The position numbers and the translations under genes are program-made. From Heterohyrax brucei (taxonomy: Eukaryota; Chordata; Mammalia; Hyracoidea; Procaviidae), in assembly GCA_028571685.1 (NCBI GenBank), contig CM053141.1, forward strand, positions 2,480,001 to 2,544,000: DNA of 64,000 nucleotides, read 5' to 3'. Shown here piece by piece: positions 33,776 to 45,456 of the stretch. The notes beneath the pieces are model-generated. The model did not search any database and had not been told where the DNA came from. It saw only the letters and a list, made by a program, of their open reading frames with translations. The first letter of the stretch is position 1, and each line of letters begins with the position of its first letter.

Positions 33776-34639
33776 GACAAGATAGGGCCACTGTCTCTAA
33801 GACTGATGATACCCCATGTCATCACCAACAGCTCCTTCTTGCTGGAGGACACATCTTCCTGGGAATGACAGTGGTCACTGGGTAGGGCTAGAGAGGGGCC
33901 ACGTCAGCCAGGGGCCAGCCTGGAACGCTCAACCTCTAATTACCATCTGCCCGTGCATATCTGAAGGTTGGACTTTAAATCCCCAGCAACTATGAGACTT
34001 CTGGGATGAGGACTCTAACCAGTAGCATAAATCCTGTATGGGTTCTGCGTTTATCTGACTCACTTGGTCCATATACACAAAAGACACACTTCTTGTTTAT
34101 GGAAAGTGACCAATAAACAATAGCGACGGATTTATGGTGAACAAGTCCTGCCCCCTGTATGTGGTCTACTTTGTAGAAGAAGGAACTGTCTCAAAGGGGA
34201 GCTGCTTCCCCTTCACCCCAATTGATATCCATTCCTATGGGCATGCCATAGATTTGGTGTCAGGTGTGTCCTGGTTCAGTTGCTGGGTTTATGTCACCGG
34301 CTCGAGACAGATGCGACACAGCTGATGTTCTTCCCACTGGTAAGGCAAACTTCCACTGAGAACAGGGAGCCACTGCCGAGACAAAGGCACTTCTGGGCAA
34401 GGAGAAGAAGGACCAGCTGTGCCTCTGCCTGTGCAGTGGCCTGTGTTTCTCATACTGAAGGGTTTCTGCACCAGTTTTCCAGGCTTCTGGGGCACCAGGA
34501 AGTTTCAACAAGACACTTGCGCAGACCAGAAGAAATCCCAGTGTCACAGTCCTGAGGGGAAGTGCCAAGAGGTTCCTTCTATCACAACTGTCAGGCTTCC
34601 AGGACACAGAGCACATTCACGCTTCTCACATAACATGAC
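33776..34639. other. No gene or repeat recognised
   Basis: A 118-codon minus-strand frame (34260-34616) and two plus-strand frames overlap here without domains. No repeat was recognised. Confidence 0.35.
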
Positions 34640-34895
34640 CACTCCCACTCACAAATACAAAACACGTACAGTGCACTTACACGCACTCACTAAAACACAC
34701 ATTCACAAACACACTCTCAGTCACACACATACACTCAGAACACACGGATATACACTCATACCTGAGGACACACACACTCATACACGCAGTCAAACCGACA
34801 TACCCTTTCCTACACGAGAACACACTCATACCTTCACATTCTCACGCACCCTCACAAACACAGTGGCACACACACGGACACTCACACACAACCCA
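34640..34895. repeat. Degenerate CA/ACTC-rich low-complexity tract
   Basis: About 250 nt consist of 'cacacacattcacaaacaca'-like and 'cacactcatac'-like units without a fixed period. The tract lies inside a 285-codon open frame (34419-35276) that would encode a His/Thr-rich run. The low stop density follows from the repeat, so I do not call a gene. Confidence 0.85.
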
Positions 34896-35254
34896 GCCGA
34901 GAGCAGAGGCGCCACCTGGAACAGAACTAGGACTAGCACAGCCCACAGAGAATGGAGCTGCCACCTGCTACAGCAGGAGCAGGAGGAGGGAAGACAGAAG
35001 AGCTGCAAACCCGGAGGCCAAGGTGAGTGCCAAGGGAAAGCTGTGATGCCCACGCACTGTGGGTGTGAGAGGGAAGCGCCCTCTGGGGACACCGCGGAGC
35101 TTCTCTCCAAGAAGCTGCTCTGCTGGGAGGATGATGGCACGCCAGTCGGGCCCCCACTGAAACCACGGACTCAGCGAAGGCCCAGGTGGGATGGTGCCTT
35201 TTGTTTCAGCCAACAGGACTTCAGCCTAACAATCAGTACCATTTACCAGTACCA
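34896..35254. other. No gene recognised; GC-rich
   Basis: Open in several frames on both strands without domains. At 35234-35259 'agtaccatttacc' occurs twice in tandem. Confidence 0.4.
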
Positions 35255-35365
35255 TTTACCACCTGGGAAAATCTGAGACGGTCACTCAGCTCCCGGAGCA
35301 TCAGCTTCCTCATCTGTGAAGTGGGGGTAATAACCATGGACTTCACACGCTTGTGAGATGATGGA
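35255..35365 (-). mobile_element. MIR element
   Basis: 'gtcactcagctcccggagca', 'tcagcttcctcatctgtgaa' and 'gtgggggtaataaccatgga' are the antisense MIR core. Both ends are eroded. Confidence 0.8.
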
Positions 35366-35734
35366 ACATTGTGTCCCACGTGCCAGCCCCCAGAGAAACA
35401 TTATTTGTCACGGAGTGTGTATCATGCTTTTGTTAGAGTCCTCGGTTTGAGGATAAAATTTGGACATTTTAATTTCTGAGTTGGACACTCTAATTGTCTC
35501 AGAGTTTGGTAACCTGAACAAGGGTGACAGGGAAGATAACAAGATTTTAAATCTGCCTGTTCATCAGATGAACTCTATTACCAATTCCCTGGGAGTCCCA
35601 AGCAGGAGTTGTGGGCAGAGGGGCCACAACCCAGCTCTTAGAGCAAGGGCTTTGTGGATAAGAAGTTCTCACGGTCTTATTTGCCTTCATTGCATCATAA
35701 ACCACAGAGCTCACATCTCTGTTTCTTTATGATG
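35366..35734. other. No gene or repeat recognised
   Basis: No coding or repeat signature was recognised. A 90-codon frame (35460-35732) has no domain. Confidence 0.4.
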
Positions 35735-35852
35735 AGGGGCCGCCAGAGGCCAGGGACCTGCTGGGTCGTCTCTGTAATCCCAGCAACAGGTGTGCATCAG
35801 GCCTCAGAGGACACACACGGGATAAACACTGATGACTGGCCAGTGTCAACAA
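35735..35852 (+). mobile_element. L2-like LINE 3' end
   Basis: 'gaggccagggacctgctggg', 'tctctgtaatcccagcaaca' and 'gggataaacactgatgactg' follow the L2 3' end, strongly diverged. Confidence 0.45.
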
Positions 35853-37204
35853 TGTCCTGGTGATGTTTTCTGATCAAACGTGCCCTCTTCTGAAAGCTGC
35901 CAAGGTCAGAGACCTGTAGGTCCATACCCCTGCTTTGTCTGTGGAAGGTAGCTTCCACATGGAGGGTGAAACACGCATTTACGAGTAAGAGTCAGCTTCC
36001 AGCCGGCTCCTGGGAGGCGGGGGTTAGGTGTGTTTCCCACCTCCCCACTTCTCCGTCTTTTCAGACACCAGCTGCTCCCTTCACAGTGCCCTCCGCTTCT
36101 CTGCTGGGATTGATAACTTAGCGTGACGGTCACACAGCACTCACAGACTATACTCATAGTTATGTAACCACGTGACTATAGTAGTGAAGTATAACTCAGG
36201 ACCAGGACCAACTTGGAAGTAGCTAGGATCATCTCAGGAACAGAATCAGATGGATCAGGAAGCACATAGGCAAAGTAGAGAAGACCCCCCAGTAGAGAGC
36301 ACATCTGTCCCTTCATCAGTGTGGGACACTTCCAACCAGGGCAGCTCTTGGAGAAGATGAGCTCTCTGCTGGGACAATTCTTAGGTACTGCACTCAGGTG
36401 GCCCTAGTGCCCTCAGCCGGCGACCAGCAGTGCAGCTCCTCTGCGGGTGTCTGCCTTTTCCCGTGGGCAGGCCTCTCTGCCATCGTCCTCGCCGTGGCCA
36501 TCTCTCCGGGGCCTTGGCTCCACCCAGCACTGCTGTCAGCCACTAGGTGACCCACATGACAGCCAGTGTGGCAGCACCTTCTTGGCTTGAGTTTGGTTCA
36601 AAGAGCCCTTATCTGTCCAGTAGGCAGATGCTGGTTCCTTCAAATATTATTTGTTAAATTACCTCCAAGCTCGTTAGCAGTGACCGCTTTCCCTGGAAAG
36701 GCTTTAGTTCCTCTGAGATAAACACACTTGGCTGGCAGCCATGCTAAACAAGGGGACTATTTTAGACCACTTTTAGAGTTGTCCTTTTTCTCTTGGCACT
36801 CAGTTGGTAACTGGGAGACACTAGATGTTGCTGGGGTTTCACATGTGGCCCCGACTCCAGAAGCCCTGGCACAGTTCCCACTTTCCATGTCCAGTTGCAG
36901 CCCAGTGGATCGGATGCAGGGTGGCACTTGTGGGTGGTGTGCACCAGGCAGCATGTCCTCCAGGGTCTCACAGGGACACGGTCTCACTGGTGACAGGGCC
37001 AAATGGCCATTCTGCCTTCCACATGAGGAAGTCAGTGTTCTTCTCTATTACTGGGCTGTTCAAGACACAGGGACTCAACACTGCTCTGGCCTCTCATTTC
37101 TTGGTGACGACTCAATAGTTCCTTAAATTTCTGTCCAAGGTTAAATTCAACCTGCCAACTCAAAGAGAGATCTTATTGATTTAATCCTGAGAAGCAAGTT
37201 ATGA
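35853..37204. other. No gene recognised; one dispersed repeat relic
   Basis: Between 36195 and 36335 the sequence ('ggaccaggaccaacttggaa', 'agagagcacatctgtccctt') is similar to 50575-50670, so this part is a dispersed repeat of unknown family, possibly from an LTR element. The remainder is GC-rich; a 132-codon plus-strand frame (36728-37126) has no domain. Confidence 0.4.
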
Positions 37205-37655
37205 TAATGTTTATTTAAAAGAGAGAGCAAAAGTCAGTGCCCACCATGCTCTCTCCTTCTTTAAAACATTGTTAATAAAGGTTTTGAAAAGTAACAGATG
37301 ACTTCCGTCTTTGGTGAGTGGGCCATCCTCCATGACGGAGCTGTTGCGGCCTCTGTCTTCGGTGGGCTGTGCCTCCTTCTGGGCAAAGGCATTCAGATGG
37401 TAATTCTTAAGCACTGTCCTCCTCGTCCTTCCTTCTCCCCAGCCCCCTCCAGCACAGGAACATGGTAGCTCACCTGCCGGATGCCCACGAGGGGCGCGGC
37501 CAGCTGTCCAGGCCCTGTGTCTGGCCCCTTCCCCACTGAGCAGGGCTCCTGAGTAGCCGTGACGATGTAACGAAAACACTGCACCACGGTTTCTGCCACC
37601 ACAGTTAGGGGCACTGCACCGAACCTTCACCTTGGGGTCTTGGACCACTGGTGGG
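37205..37655 (-). pseudogene. Possible host gene exon or 3' end, unidentified
   Basis: On the minus strand a protein-like stretch ('VVAETVVQCFRYIVTATQEP') runs to 'ggcatccggcag', followed by 'gtgagc', a good splice-donor match at about 37474. Farther along the strand an AATAAA signal occurs near 37211-37216. A 145-codon frame (37211-37648) overlaps in another phase. Upstream, 'RYLKFFPPVVQDPKVK' lies in a frame that differs from the first. I do not recognise the protein. It could be a decayed exon, a processed pseudogene, or chance. Confidence 0.25.
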
Positions 37656-37747
37656 AAGAATTTCAGGTACCGCGCTGCAAGTATCAGTACTTTGAGACCA
37701 ACAGTTCGCTAGCTTCCCTGATCCAAGAGTACTGTGAGGTTGTCCCC

Positions 37748-38150
37748 AGGTTGGTACCGTTTGGTGTTGCTGAGTCACTTCCCACTCACAATGACCGTGG
37801 TGTGCAGTGGAACCAGACGCTGCTGGGGCCTGCTCCGCCCTCACAGTCGCAGCTGTGTTGCAGCCCACTGTCGCAGGCACGGTGTCAGTCCATCTCTGCG
37901 GGGGGCCTCTTCTTGTTCGCTGACCCTGTACTTCACCAACCATGGTGGCCGTCTCTGGGTCCCTCCTGATACGATGTCGAAAGCACGTGAGAAGAAGTCT
38001 TGCCATCCTTCCTTCTAAGGAGTATTCTGGTTGTACTTCTTCCCAGACAGGTTTGCTTGTTCTTTTCACAGTCCATGGTGTGTTTAGTGTTCTTTGCCAA
38101 GATGTATTTAAAGTTGGTAGGACATCTATAAGCTGTAATCTGACAAGAGG
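37748..38150 (-). mobile_element. RTE1 3' end with an open C-terminal frame
   Basis: The plus strand reads 'cactgtcgcaggcacggtgt', 'tcgctgaccctgtacttcac' and 'tccttctaaggagtattctg'. The minus-strand frame 37605-38069 begins with the RTE1 C-terminal protein ('VWEEVQPEYSLEGRMARL', 'QRWTDTVPATVG') and stays open through the 3' end into flanking DNA, so this copy is less decayed than most here. Confidence 0.85.
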
Positions 38151-38602
38151 TATCTTACAAGCAGTCTGCTACTCATCAGAGCAGCGCAATAACGTCTTGC
38201 ACACTATGCACTGACGTTGACCGCGCGTGCGCCGTAGAGTCCAGTGCTCCTCCCACTGAGCCGATTGCTGTTCGGTGCCTGGAGAATGCGGGGCTTGTGG
38301 GGAAGGGACACTGGCCCTGAAAGTGTGCCCTCCTGCCCCCCCCTCAGAAAGCAGAAAGGACTGGGGTTCATTTGTTAGAGGTCTCCCCAGGAGTCCTCTG
38401 ATGTCCCACTGTTGAGGCCCTGGGACTCATACTCGGCACCAGGGAGGCAGAAGCTGACAGTCCCCAAGTTCTCGGAGTTCACTGCTCAGAGCATGAGGAC
38501 TCCCCGTGATGGCCACCCTGGTGGGGAGGGGAGCAAGGTCTCACACAGGAGGAGCCAGACTGGTGCAGTGAGGCCACCAAAGGAAGGGAGGGCCAGACCT
38601 GC
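38151..38602. other. No gene recognised
   Basis: A short CpG-containing patch ('ccgcgcgtgcgccg', about 38221) lies in otherwise ordinary sequence. No feature was identified. Confidence 0.4.
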
Positions 38603-38690
38603 CTTAGCAACGCCCTGGAGGCAAAGGGAATTATTGCACCCAGGGGTTGCTGTGAGTCGCAACTGACTGGACAGTAATAGATTTGATGTT
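38603..38690 (+). mobile_element. SINE 3'-end fragment
   Basis: 'ggttgctgtgagtcgcaact' and 'gactggacagtaatag' resemble a SINE 3' end placed directly before another SINE. Confidence 0.45.
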
Positions 38691-38692
38691 AC

Positions 38693-38850
38693 ATAGCTGT
38701 GGTGGCGTAGCGTTTAAGAGCTCAACTGCTAAACAAAGGATTGGCATTCTGAATCTGCCAGCTGCCCTCTGGAAGCCATGTAGGGCAATTCTGCTCTGTC
38801 CTATAGGGTTGCTAATTGAGCCAGAATCAGTGACACACAGCAACATACCT
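38693..38850 (+). mobile_element. AfroSINE, near full length
   Basis: 'agctgtggtggcgtagcgtt', 'tctgaatctgccagctgccc' and 'ctgctctgtcctatagggtt' are the head, box-B-like region and 3' half of an AfroSINE. Confidence 0.85.
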
Positions 38851-38851
38851 G

Positions 38852-39190
38852 TGGATGTAATCCCACTCGGGAAAAGGGTTTTCTCCCTTTGTTAACAAGT
38901 CTGTATGGCTATAGGATGTGTCTTAAACCTAAGGACTTTTGAGATATAAAAAGAGCAGATCAGACATAGAAGAAAGCAGAAACAGGAAGAAGATGCCACA
39001 TGGAGGTCATCACGGACTCGAGAAATGCTGGGGCTGCAGAAGCTGACACAAGAATCTCCCCGAGTCCATGGAGAGTGTGACTTCTTCTCCAGCTGGTGCT
39101 CCCACTGCAGACACGAAACTTCCCCAGCTGGGAGGAAATAGCTTCTGTTCTTTACAGCCCCCACTTGCAGTGGTTTGGCTAGAGTGGCAC
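38852..39190 (+). mobile_element. ERVL/MaLR-like LTR fossil
   Basis: 'ctgtggatgtaatcccactc', 'aaaagggttttctccctttg', 'gatgtgtcttaaacctaagg' and 'gatataaaaagagcagatca' follow a decayed LTR type that I recall as common in placental genomes. Related sequence is at 50200-50400. Confidence 0.6.
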
Positions 39191-40654
39191 CAGAAGAGTC
39201 AGATACCTGGGAATGGCTGACGTGAAATCACTCAGAATTTACAAGTTGGGGACATGAGCTAGATTTTATTCAATCTAAAGCTTGTCCTAGGAATTCTGAC
39301 CCAGGAAAGGCAAGCCTACACATGTTACCTCCTTTCCTCAGCCCCTCTGCCTCTTGGAAGCAAGAAGAAATCCCTGACTTTTACAGGGCACCTTTTGGGA
39401 TCCTAGAGGGAATTCTGATGAATCCCTCAATCTTGCTATGCAAATGCTTGCCCTTTGCCCTACAGAACTCTGAAGAAGTAATCAGAGAAGGGCAGTGGGC
39501 CAACCAAGGCCAAGTGCTTTCAAGGCCAGTTGTCTCCGTGAGGATTCTGGTGTTTGAGAAGCATTTCAAAAGATAATTTTTGTCTGAAGAGTTCAAAGAC
39601 CTATTGAACCCCAAGAGCAGTGACAGTAATCTCAGCTCTGGGACTCTTACAGACTGTCACACTGTGATATGTCACGGCGGGCAGCAACACTGAAAATAAA
39701 TAACTTACCTTTTCTTTTTTTTAACCTGAGCTAAGATTTAGAAGATATTTATAGGCAACTTAGCACCTTTTCCCAGTGCGGCAGAGTTGCTAACAAGTAC
39801 CTCCTTCTGCCTTCCACTGTACAGTCGTGCCCCTTATCAGGTGAAATACTCCCAGTGGATGCCTACATCTTGGATAGTACTGAACTCTATATATACTATT
39901 TTTTTCCTGTACATACACACCCATGATAAAGTTAAATTTATAAATTACGCACAGAATGAGATAAAAAAATAATTAATAATAAAATGGAACATTATAACAG
40001 CATATTGTAATAAAAATTAATCTGATAGCTGAGACAGCTACTCAGTGACTAACAGGTGGGTGGTGTAGACAGCATGCGGATACAGAGGACAAAGGGATGA
40101 GCCGTGGACCTCAGGTAACCGGGACTGTGAGCAAATGAAGCGACCAACAGGGAAGGACTGCTGTAATTGGAAACCTAGCCTTAAGTTATAGCAGAGAAAA
40201 ACCAACACAAATATCCCATCAGAATGCAAGCACTGTAAATTCTGTTTTTTTTTTTTTTTTTCCCTCTCCCTTTCTCTCTCTCTCACTGACTTTACTTGGT
40301 GGTTTTCAAATAATTTCCTCAACTGGATTCTGAAAAGGTTTCTGCAGAGTGAGGTCACGGTGCGGCGAGGACAGCACTGACCCAGCTGCAGACACGATCG
40401 ATACTAGCTGAGTCCTGCTCTAACTCACTGAGGGGCCAGGCATAGAACAAATAATCTACCTCCTTGTTTCAGCAAACAGGGAGTTTGAACCAGAATGTAT
40501 TTTGGCATCTTCCTGTCCTAAAATTGTGTGTCCCTAAGTCAATGTCTTTTGACTGACTGTTTTTGGCTTTCCTTCAAATTTTTTGCTTTAAAAAAAAATG
40601 TCAAGAGCTATAATTCTCATGTGTAAAAGACTAGTGACAGTAGTTTACTGCTCC
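39191..40654. other. No gene recognised; poly-T run near 40241
   Basis: Mostly ordinary AT-rich sequence. At about 40241-40285 a run of about 20 T is followed by CT-rich sequence, which could be the antisense A tail of an unrecognised retrocopy. Short frames have no domains. Confidence 0.4.
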
Positions 40655-40768
40655 TAGCTACCTGGCTGCCGTTACTGTAAGGTGCTAAGTGCATTAACTC
40701 ATTCAATCTGCATAGTAACATGAGACAACGGGTACTATTTGCTATGGGGATAATATCATGAAGAATGA
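40655..40768 (+). mobile_element. MIR element
   Basis: 'gtgctaagtgcattaactca', 'ttcaatctgcatagtaacat' and 'ggtactatttgctatgggga' follow the 3' half of MIR. Confidence 0.7.
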
Positions 40769-40794
40769 GATTCTAGTAGACTTAGTAGTGTTGA

Positions 40795-42432
40795 TATGAA
40801 GCCCATACGTGGATCAAGAGCCAGCCATTCAAACACAACAAGGGGGGCACTACATAATTCAAAGCTAGCAAACAACAGTGACAGGATTGTGTGCTTTTGC
40901 CTCACTTGTTCAGTCTACACATGGAACCAATAACCCTTGAAACAAAATAACATGAAGAATAGAGCCTCAGGATTGAGGGAAGGCTCACTGGCAACCTACG
41001 ATGTGTAGATGACACAACCCTGCTTGACAACAGTGGATAGGACATAAAGCGCTCACTAAGGAAGGTCAGATTACAGCTTTCAGTGTGAACTACACTTGAA
41101 CATGAAGAAAATGAGAATCCTTACAACTGGATCAAAAGTAACATTCTGATAAGTGGTAGAAAAAATGAAGTTGGTGCGGCTTTCATTCCACTTGGATCAA
41201 CAGTCAATGTCTGTAGAAGCAGCAGCCAAGAAATCCAATGACACAGTGCGCTGGGCAAGTCTGCTGCAGAGGACTTGGAACTGTTAAACAGCAAGGAGAC
41301 CTCAGGGGCACCTGACCCAATGCATGGTGTTTTCTGTCACCTCGTGTGAAAGCTGGAGACGAAAAAGGAAGATCAAATAATAGCTGGTGCATTTGAATTG
41401 TGGGGTTGGTGACAAGTACTGAGTATGGTATTTCAGATGGCTGAAAGGATGACACTTAGTATTACAAGAAATAGAAACAGTGAGTGGCATCTGGGGTCTT
41501 AAATGCTAGCAAGCTGCCATCTGAGGTACACCAAATGGTCCCAACTTAGCCGGAACAACTGATCACCGAGAGCACCAAAGACACAGGAAAAAAGAGCCCA
41601 GGAGACAGAAGGACACACATAATGGGATACTGTATCAATACGTGATCAGAAGAACCAGATGGTGCCTGGCCGCCACCAAAGACAGCCATGATGGGGCACA
41701 CAATGTTGAGGTCCTGTGGCAGCATTAGAAAAAGAGGGGTGCAACTCAAGAACTCTACCCAAAGGACCACAGTTGGTGGTCCAACAGCCTGGGGGAGCCG
41801 CTGGAAGCATGGTCCCTAGACCTGCTGCTGCACCTGTCTAGAAAACACTACTGAGGCCAACTCTTTGGACAAAAATGGACCAGACTCGGGCACATAATGT
41901 GACCATATGGTGGGTGTACTTTATGGTCTTATGCATCTATGTGAGGCTGTCCTACTAGACTCCTTCTGGATGGGAGAGAAGAGGGTGGAGAGAAAGTAGA
42001 AGGTTGTTAGGAGAATACAACAAGTATAAAATAAAAAGGAGGAATGTGCTGTCACGGGGCAAGGAGAGCAGAAAGAGCTGCAGACAGGCAGGCATGAATG
42101 CATACTTTCACATAATCACACACACACACAAAACAACAAAGAATCAGAATGCTCCTTAGAAGCAAGAATGGTGAGACTGCCTTGGTTACTTCAGACACAT
42201 CAGCCAGAAAAGTCATGTGATAGAAAAGCACATCACGTTTGGCAGAGTGGAAGGTCAGCAAACACGAGGGAAGTCCCCGGTGAGATGGGCTGACACAACG
42301 GCCACAACACTGGACTCTAACACACGAACTGTTGTGAAGATGGCACAGAAGTGGGCAGAATTAAATTCTGTTATGCATGAGACAGGCATGAATTGGCAGA
42401 ACTAATGAGACAACAACTAACAACAACAACCT
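40795..42432 (+). mobile_element. RTE1 RT-to-tail region, split by an L1
   Basis: The left part (40795 to about 41465) spans the RT palm to C-terminus ('cgatgtgtagatgacacaac' encodes the CVDDTT form of the YADD catalytic box). The right part (about 42140-42432) is the 3' end, from 'tcagaatgctccttagaagc' to 'caacaactaacaacaacaac'. An L1 3' UTR separates them. The left part is diverged and broken in all frames. Confidence 0.85.
41478..42135 (+). mobile_element. L1 3' UTR inserted in RTE1
   Basis: 'gtggcatctggggtcttaaa', 'ctgccatctgaggtacacca' and 'aggaatgtgctgtcacgggg' match the L1 3' UTR at 9280-9950. The insertion begins in the 3' UTR and ends in a CA run. Because it splits the RTE1, it is the younger of the two. 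Confidence 0.8.
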
Positions 42433-43164
42433 TCAGGACAAAAATCATAAGTTGAAAATTTTTCAGTTGCATCAGCATTCAGCCCTGTATTTAATTAGCA
42501 GAGATAAAAATCACTTAGAGAGAATCTTACAAATTCATTCTGCTGCTTCAGATGATATGGAGAAATATATATCATGAACCTAAAGAGACGTTTGGTTATT
42601 ACGTATAATTTTCTGTAAAATCATTTACTTAATCCGAAGCTGCTTTCATTCTAACAATTGCTTTTTAATGATGTGCTTCTTTTTAAGCAGCGTTGTTAGT
42701 AAGACATTGTAGCTTAAAACAAAATAAAAATGTAACTACAGGCAAGAAATGATCTGAGATGAAGATGCTGATAAATCTAAGTGAGCTAATGTTACAGTTG
42801 TTTATAATATTTTTCTATTACATTGCATTTCCACAGTTTGTAGTCTATTTATCAAAAAACAGTATGGCTAGAAGGATAACGCCATCTTTTTTAGGTGCCT
42901 GCTGTGCCCTTCTCAGATCAACCTGGCAAACCTGGAGTTCAGGGCATGAATGGTCACCACCTAAGGGTCAGGGTCAGGGGCTCCTCCCGTCTTCTGCATT
43001 TCAGATAATCACCATCCCCACTCACTCATCCGATGGTCGCTCCAGATAAGGAGACACCTTGGTTTTTTTGCCTCTCCTGACTCCACAGCCACCTGATGAG
43101 AGAGGCCTATTAATTTACAGGTGAAAAATCTCTTCTCACAACCACTTAATTTAAGTATAAATAT
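42433..43164. other. No gene or repeat recognised
   Basis: AT-rich sequence. A 96-codon plus-strand frame (42759-43049) has no recognisable domain. Confidence 0.4.
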
Positions 43165-43480
43165 GTGAGGGAGGGGTTGATTTACTTTTAGAAATTGGCT
43201 CATGAGACTTTGGGGGCTGGAAAAGTCTCAAACCTGTAGGTCAGGTAAAGACAGAGATCCTTGTAGGACTGTATCTCAAGACCCATTGATCAAGTGACAG
43301 GACGAGTGCCAACGGAAGTAATGCTGTAATATCTACTTATATTCTGGAGGCAGAATACACCCTGATTCATTGATTACACTAGATTACTTCATAAAACAGC
43401 AATTACAATAGTGTTTAGCCGAACAACTGGTAACCATAGCCTAGTCAAATTGACACAAACATTTAGCTATCACAGACACA
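43165..43480 (-). mobile_element. ERVL-related LTR fossil (MLT2-like)
   Basis: The plus strand reads 'agaaattggctcatgagact', 'gtgtttagccgaacaactgg', 'taaccatagcctagtcaaat' and 'tgacacaaacatttagctat', the antisense of an MLT2-type LTR start and body. It is decayed and solo, and in opposite orientation to 19122-19390. Confidence 0.65.
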
Positions 43481-45082
43481 AAGAGACAAAGATATGTCAA
43501 GGACACCCCCAAGTTTTGAGTTTTCAGAGACTGGAATGATAGGGTCAACTAAGAAGATCCTGTAGGAGAATCATGTTTAAGCAAAAACTGGCAATCTAGT
43601 ATCAGAGGCCCTTTGCTTCTAATAGTTACACATCTGTATGGAGCTCTGTAGAAGTCAGCCTGATACATGATAAGGGGAGTTCAGTGGAGAGAAGCGAACT
43701 AATCTGAAATGTCAGCTCTGCAGAAAGGCCTTTCTAGGTAATTTCAGCTAAAACCTACTTCACCACATGAATCACCTCCATGAATGTGGCCAGTTTATTC
43801 TTTCTTTCCTTTACACCATATCTAATCTTGCTAGTTACACTACGTATTTGCTTGTTGTGATCTGTGTCTGCGGACAGAGATGTGTGACCTGTGTTTAGAG
43901 TCTGTGTTCCTAGGTCTAATACTGATGGTCTTAACATGCTGAAAGTGAGATTGATGCATGATGAAGACTGAGGAGTATAAGACTGAAAATACGGTGTGGA
44001 GCTGAGGGAGGCATGCATGCTGGAGTTCATGATTTGAGAATGATCAATGGACTGATGGCTATTTGAATTTTCAAAAGATGTGATCTTCTTTGTAACTGAG
44101 AAGTGGATAGGGCCCATGATGAGTCCAGAGGGTACCACTTTTAAGTGATGGATGGAGGAAGTGGGGCGTCCCCAGGAAATAGAGAAGTAGCAGCAAGGAA
44201 CCAAAGGGTGACCAGGAGAGTGCTCTGCCGTGGTCCTGGTTTGTGTTTCCACAAATGATGACTCTGAATCACTAACCCAATGTGTGCCTTTTAGCTAAGA
44301 TGACCGCGGAAAGTACAGTGAGAGAGATGGGAAGGGAAGACAGCCAGTAAGGGGTGCATGGATACGTGGGTAACCACAGCTGACTACAGAGTAGGGTAGA
44401 TGGCATTGGGGAAACCCTACGAAAGCACATCAATACAGCTTAGATTTCTTCCATGAGGATCTAGGAAGCTGGGCTTTGTATCCACTCATCTCCACCCCTC
44501 ATTAGTTGGGCATTGGTTTGGGGGACTCTTAAGGCTCTTTCTTGTACTGACTCTTTCGCTTGTCCAGCAATGCTTGAACCCGGGGACAGCCCTTAGGCAG
44601 AGGGATGTGGGTGTGTGAGGAAGGGCACCTAGGTGTATTTGAAACCTCTCCACGAATGCTACAGGTAAACTCTGGGTGGGATGAAGAGTACAGGCAGGGA
44701 CTTGAAGCTGAGTCCATGGTAATATGAGGCAAGAGAACACGTTGTGAGGACCTGTGTGTAAGTGGTAGACAGGGAAAGGCATGTAAAGGAAAACTACGAA
44801 TTCTGACAACGCTGTCCTTGGAAGAAAAATAAAATTGCTGTTAGTTACCTCGAGAAATAATAGCAGAAAATAACTCAGGAGCTACAAGTCTTAGAGAGGA
44901 GACACATCCTGGGGATGGCTGTTCCCAGGTGGTCTGCTTTGCAACAGGAGCTGCCGCATCTAAAAGGAGAGCAGCGCAGGTGCCGGGCGGGCTCCGAAGC
45001 GGACTGCCGGGGTTGGGCCTCAGCTCCTTCCCGATCTGTGTCTGTGGGCAAATTACTACTTGATGCCTGGTTTCATATACAT

Positions 45083-45087
<5 letters not shown>
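43481..45087. other. No gene or repeat recognised
   Basis: A 165-codon minus-strand frame (43755-44252) is the longest here and is Ser/Thr-rich, without recognisable domain or start context. A short GC-rich patch lies near 44960. No repeat was identified. Confidence 0.35.

Positions 45088-45114
<27 letters not shown>
45088..45114. repeat. (AC)n microsatellite
   Basis: An uninterrupted AC run of about fourteen units lies directly before a mariner end. Confidence 0.9.
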
Positions 45115-45117
<3 letters not shown>

Positions 45118-45118
<1 letters not shown>

Positions 45119-45452
45119 ATTGCCAATTAAGTTCACAAACTCATCCTAGAAAAATTGCTACATACTTCATTGCTGAATATCACTATGATCACCTTGGAAG
45201 TACTTCCCTTGGGAGGCTTTGCACCTACAACAGCACCTAGTCCACCCTTCAAAGCAATTTTGGAACTCTTTTTCTAGGATGGCCATCAGAGATATTGTCG
45301 TATTACCCTTGATGTCTTGAATGTCATCCAGATGTCTTCTTTTCAATATTTCCTTTATCTCTGGGTAAGGAAAAAAGTCACTGGGGGCCAAATCAGGTAA
45401 CTAGGGAGGGTGTTCCAATACAGTTATTTGTGTCTGGCTACAAGCTGCTTCA
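45118..45452 (-). mobile_element. mariner, 3' part, antisense
   Basis: The inverted terminal end reads 'gccaattaagttcacaaact'. The minus-strand frame 45167-45391 encodes the transposase C-terminus ('MAPSDFFPYPEIKEILKRR', 'EKEFQNCFEGWTR', 'ASQGKYFQGDHSDIQQ'). The 5' part of the element is absent. It belongs to the same family as 15089-16528. Confidence 0.85.
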
Positions 45453-45456
45453 CAGA

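Noticed and set aside
34419-35276. 285-codon plus-strand open frame with a His/Thr-rich run
   Set aside because: It owes its length to a CA-rich low-complexity tract that lacks stop codons. The sequence outside the tract has no recognisable domain.
43755-44252. 165-codon minus-strand open frame
   Set aside because: Ser/Thr-rich, without domain, start context or neighbouring gene structure. It is kept only as a note under the surrounding unassigned stretch.
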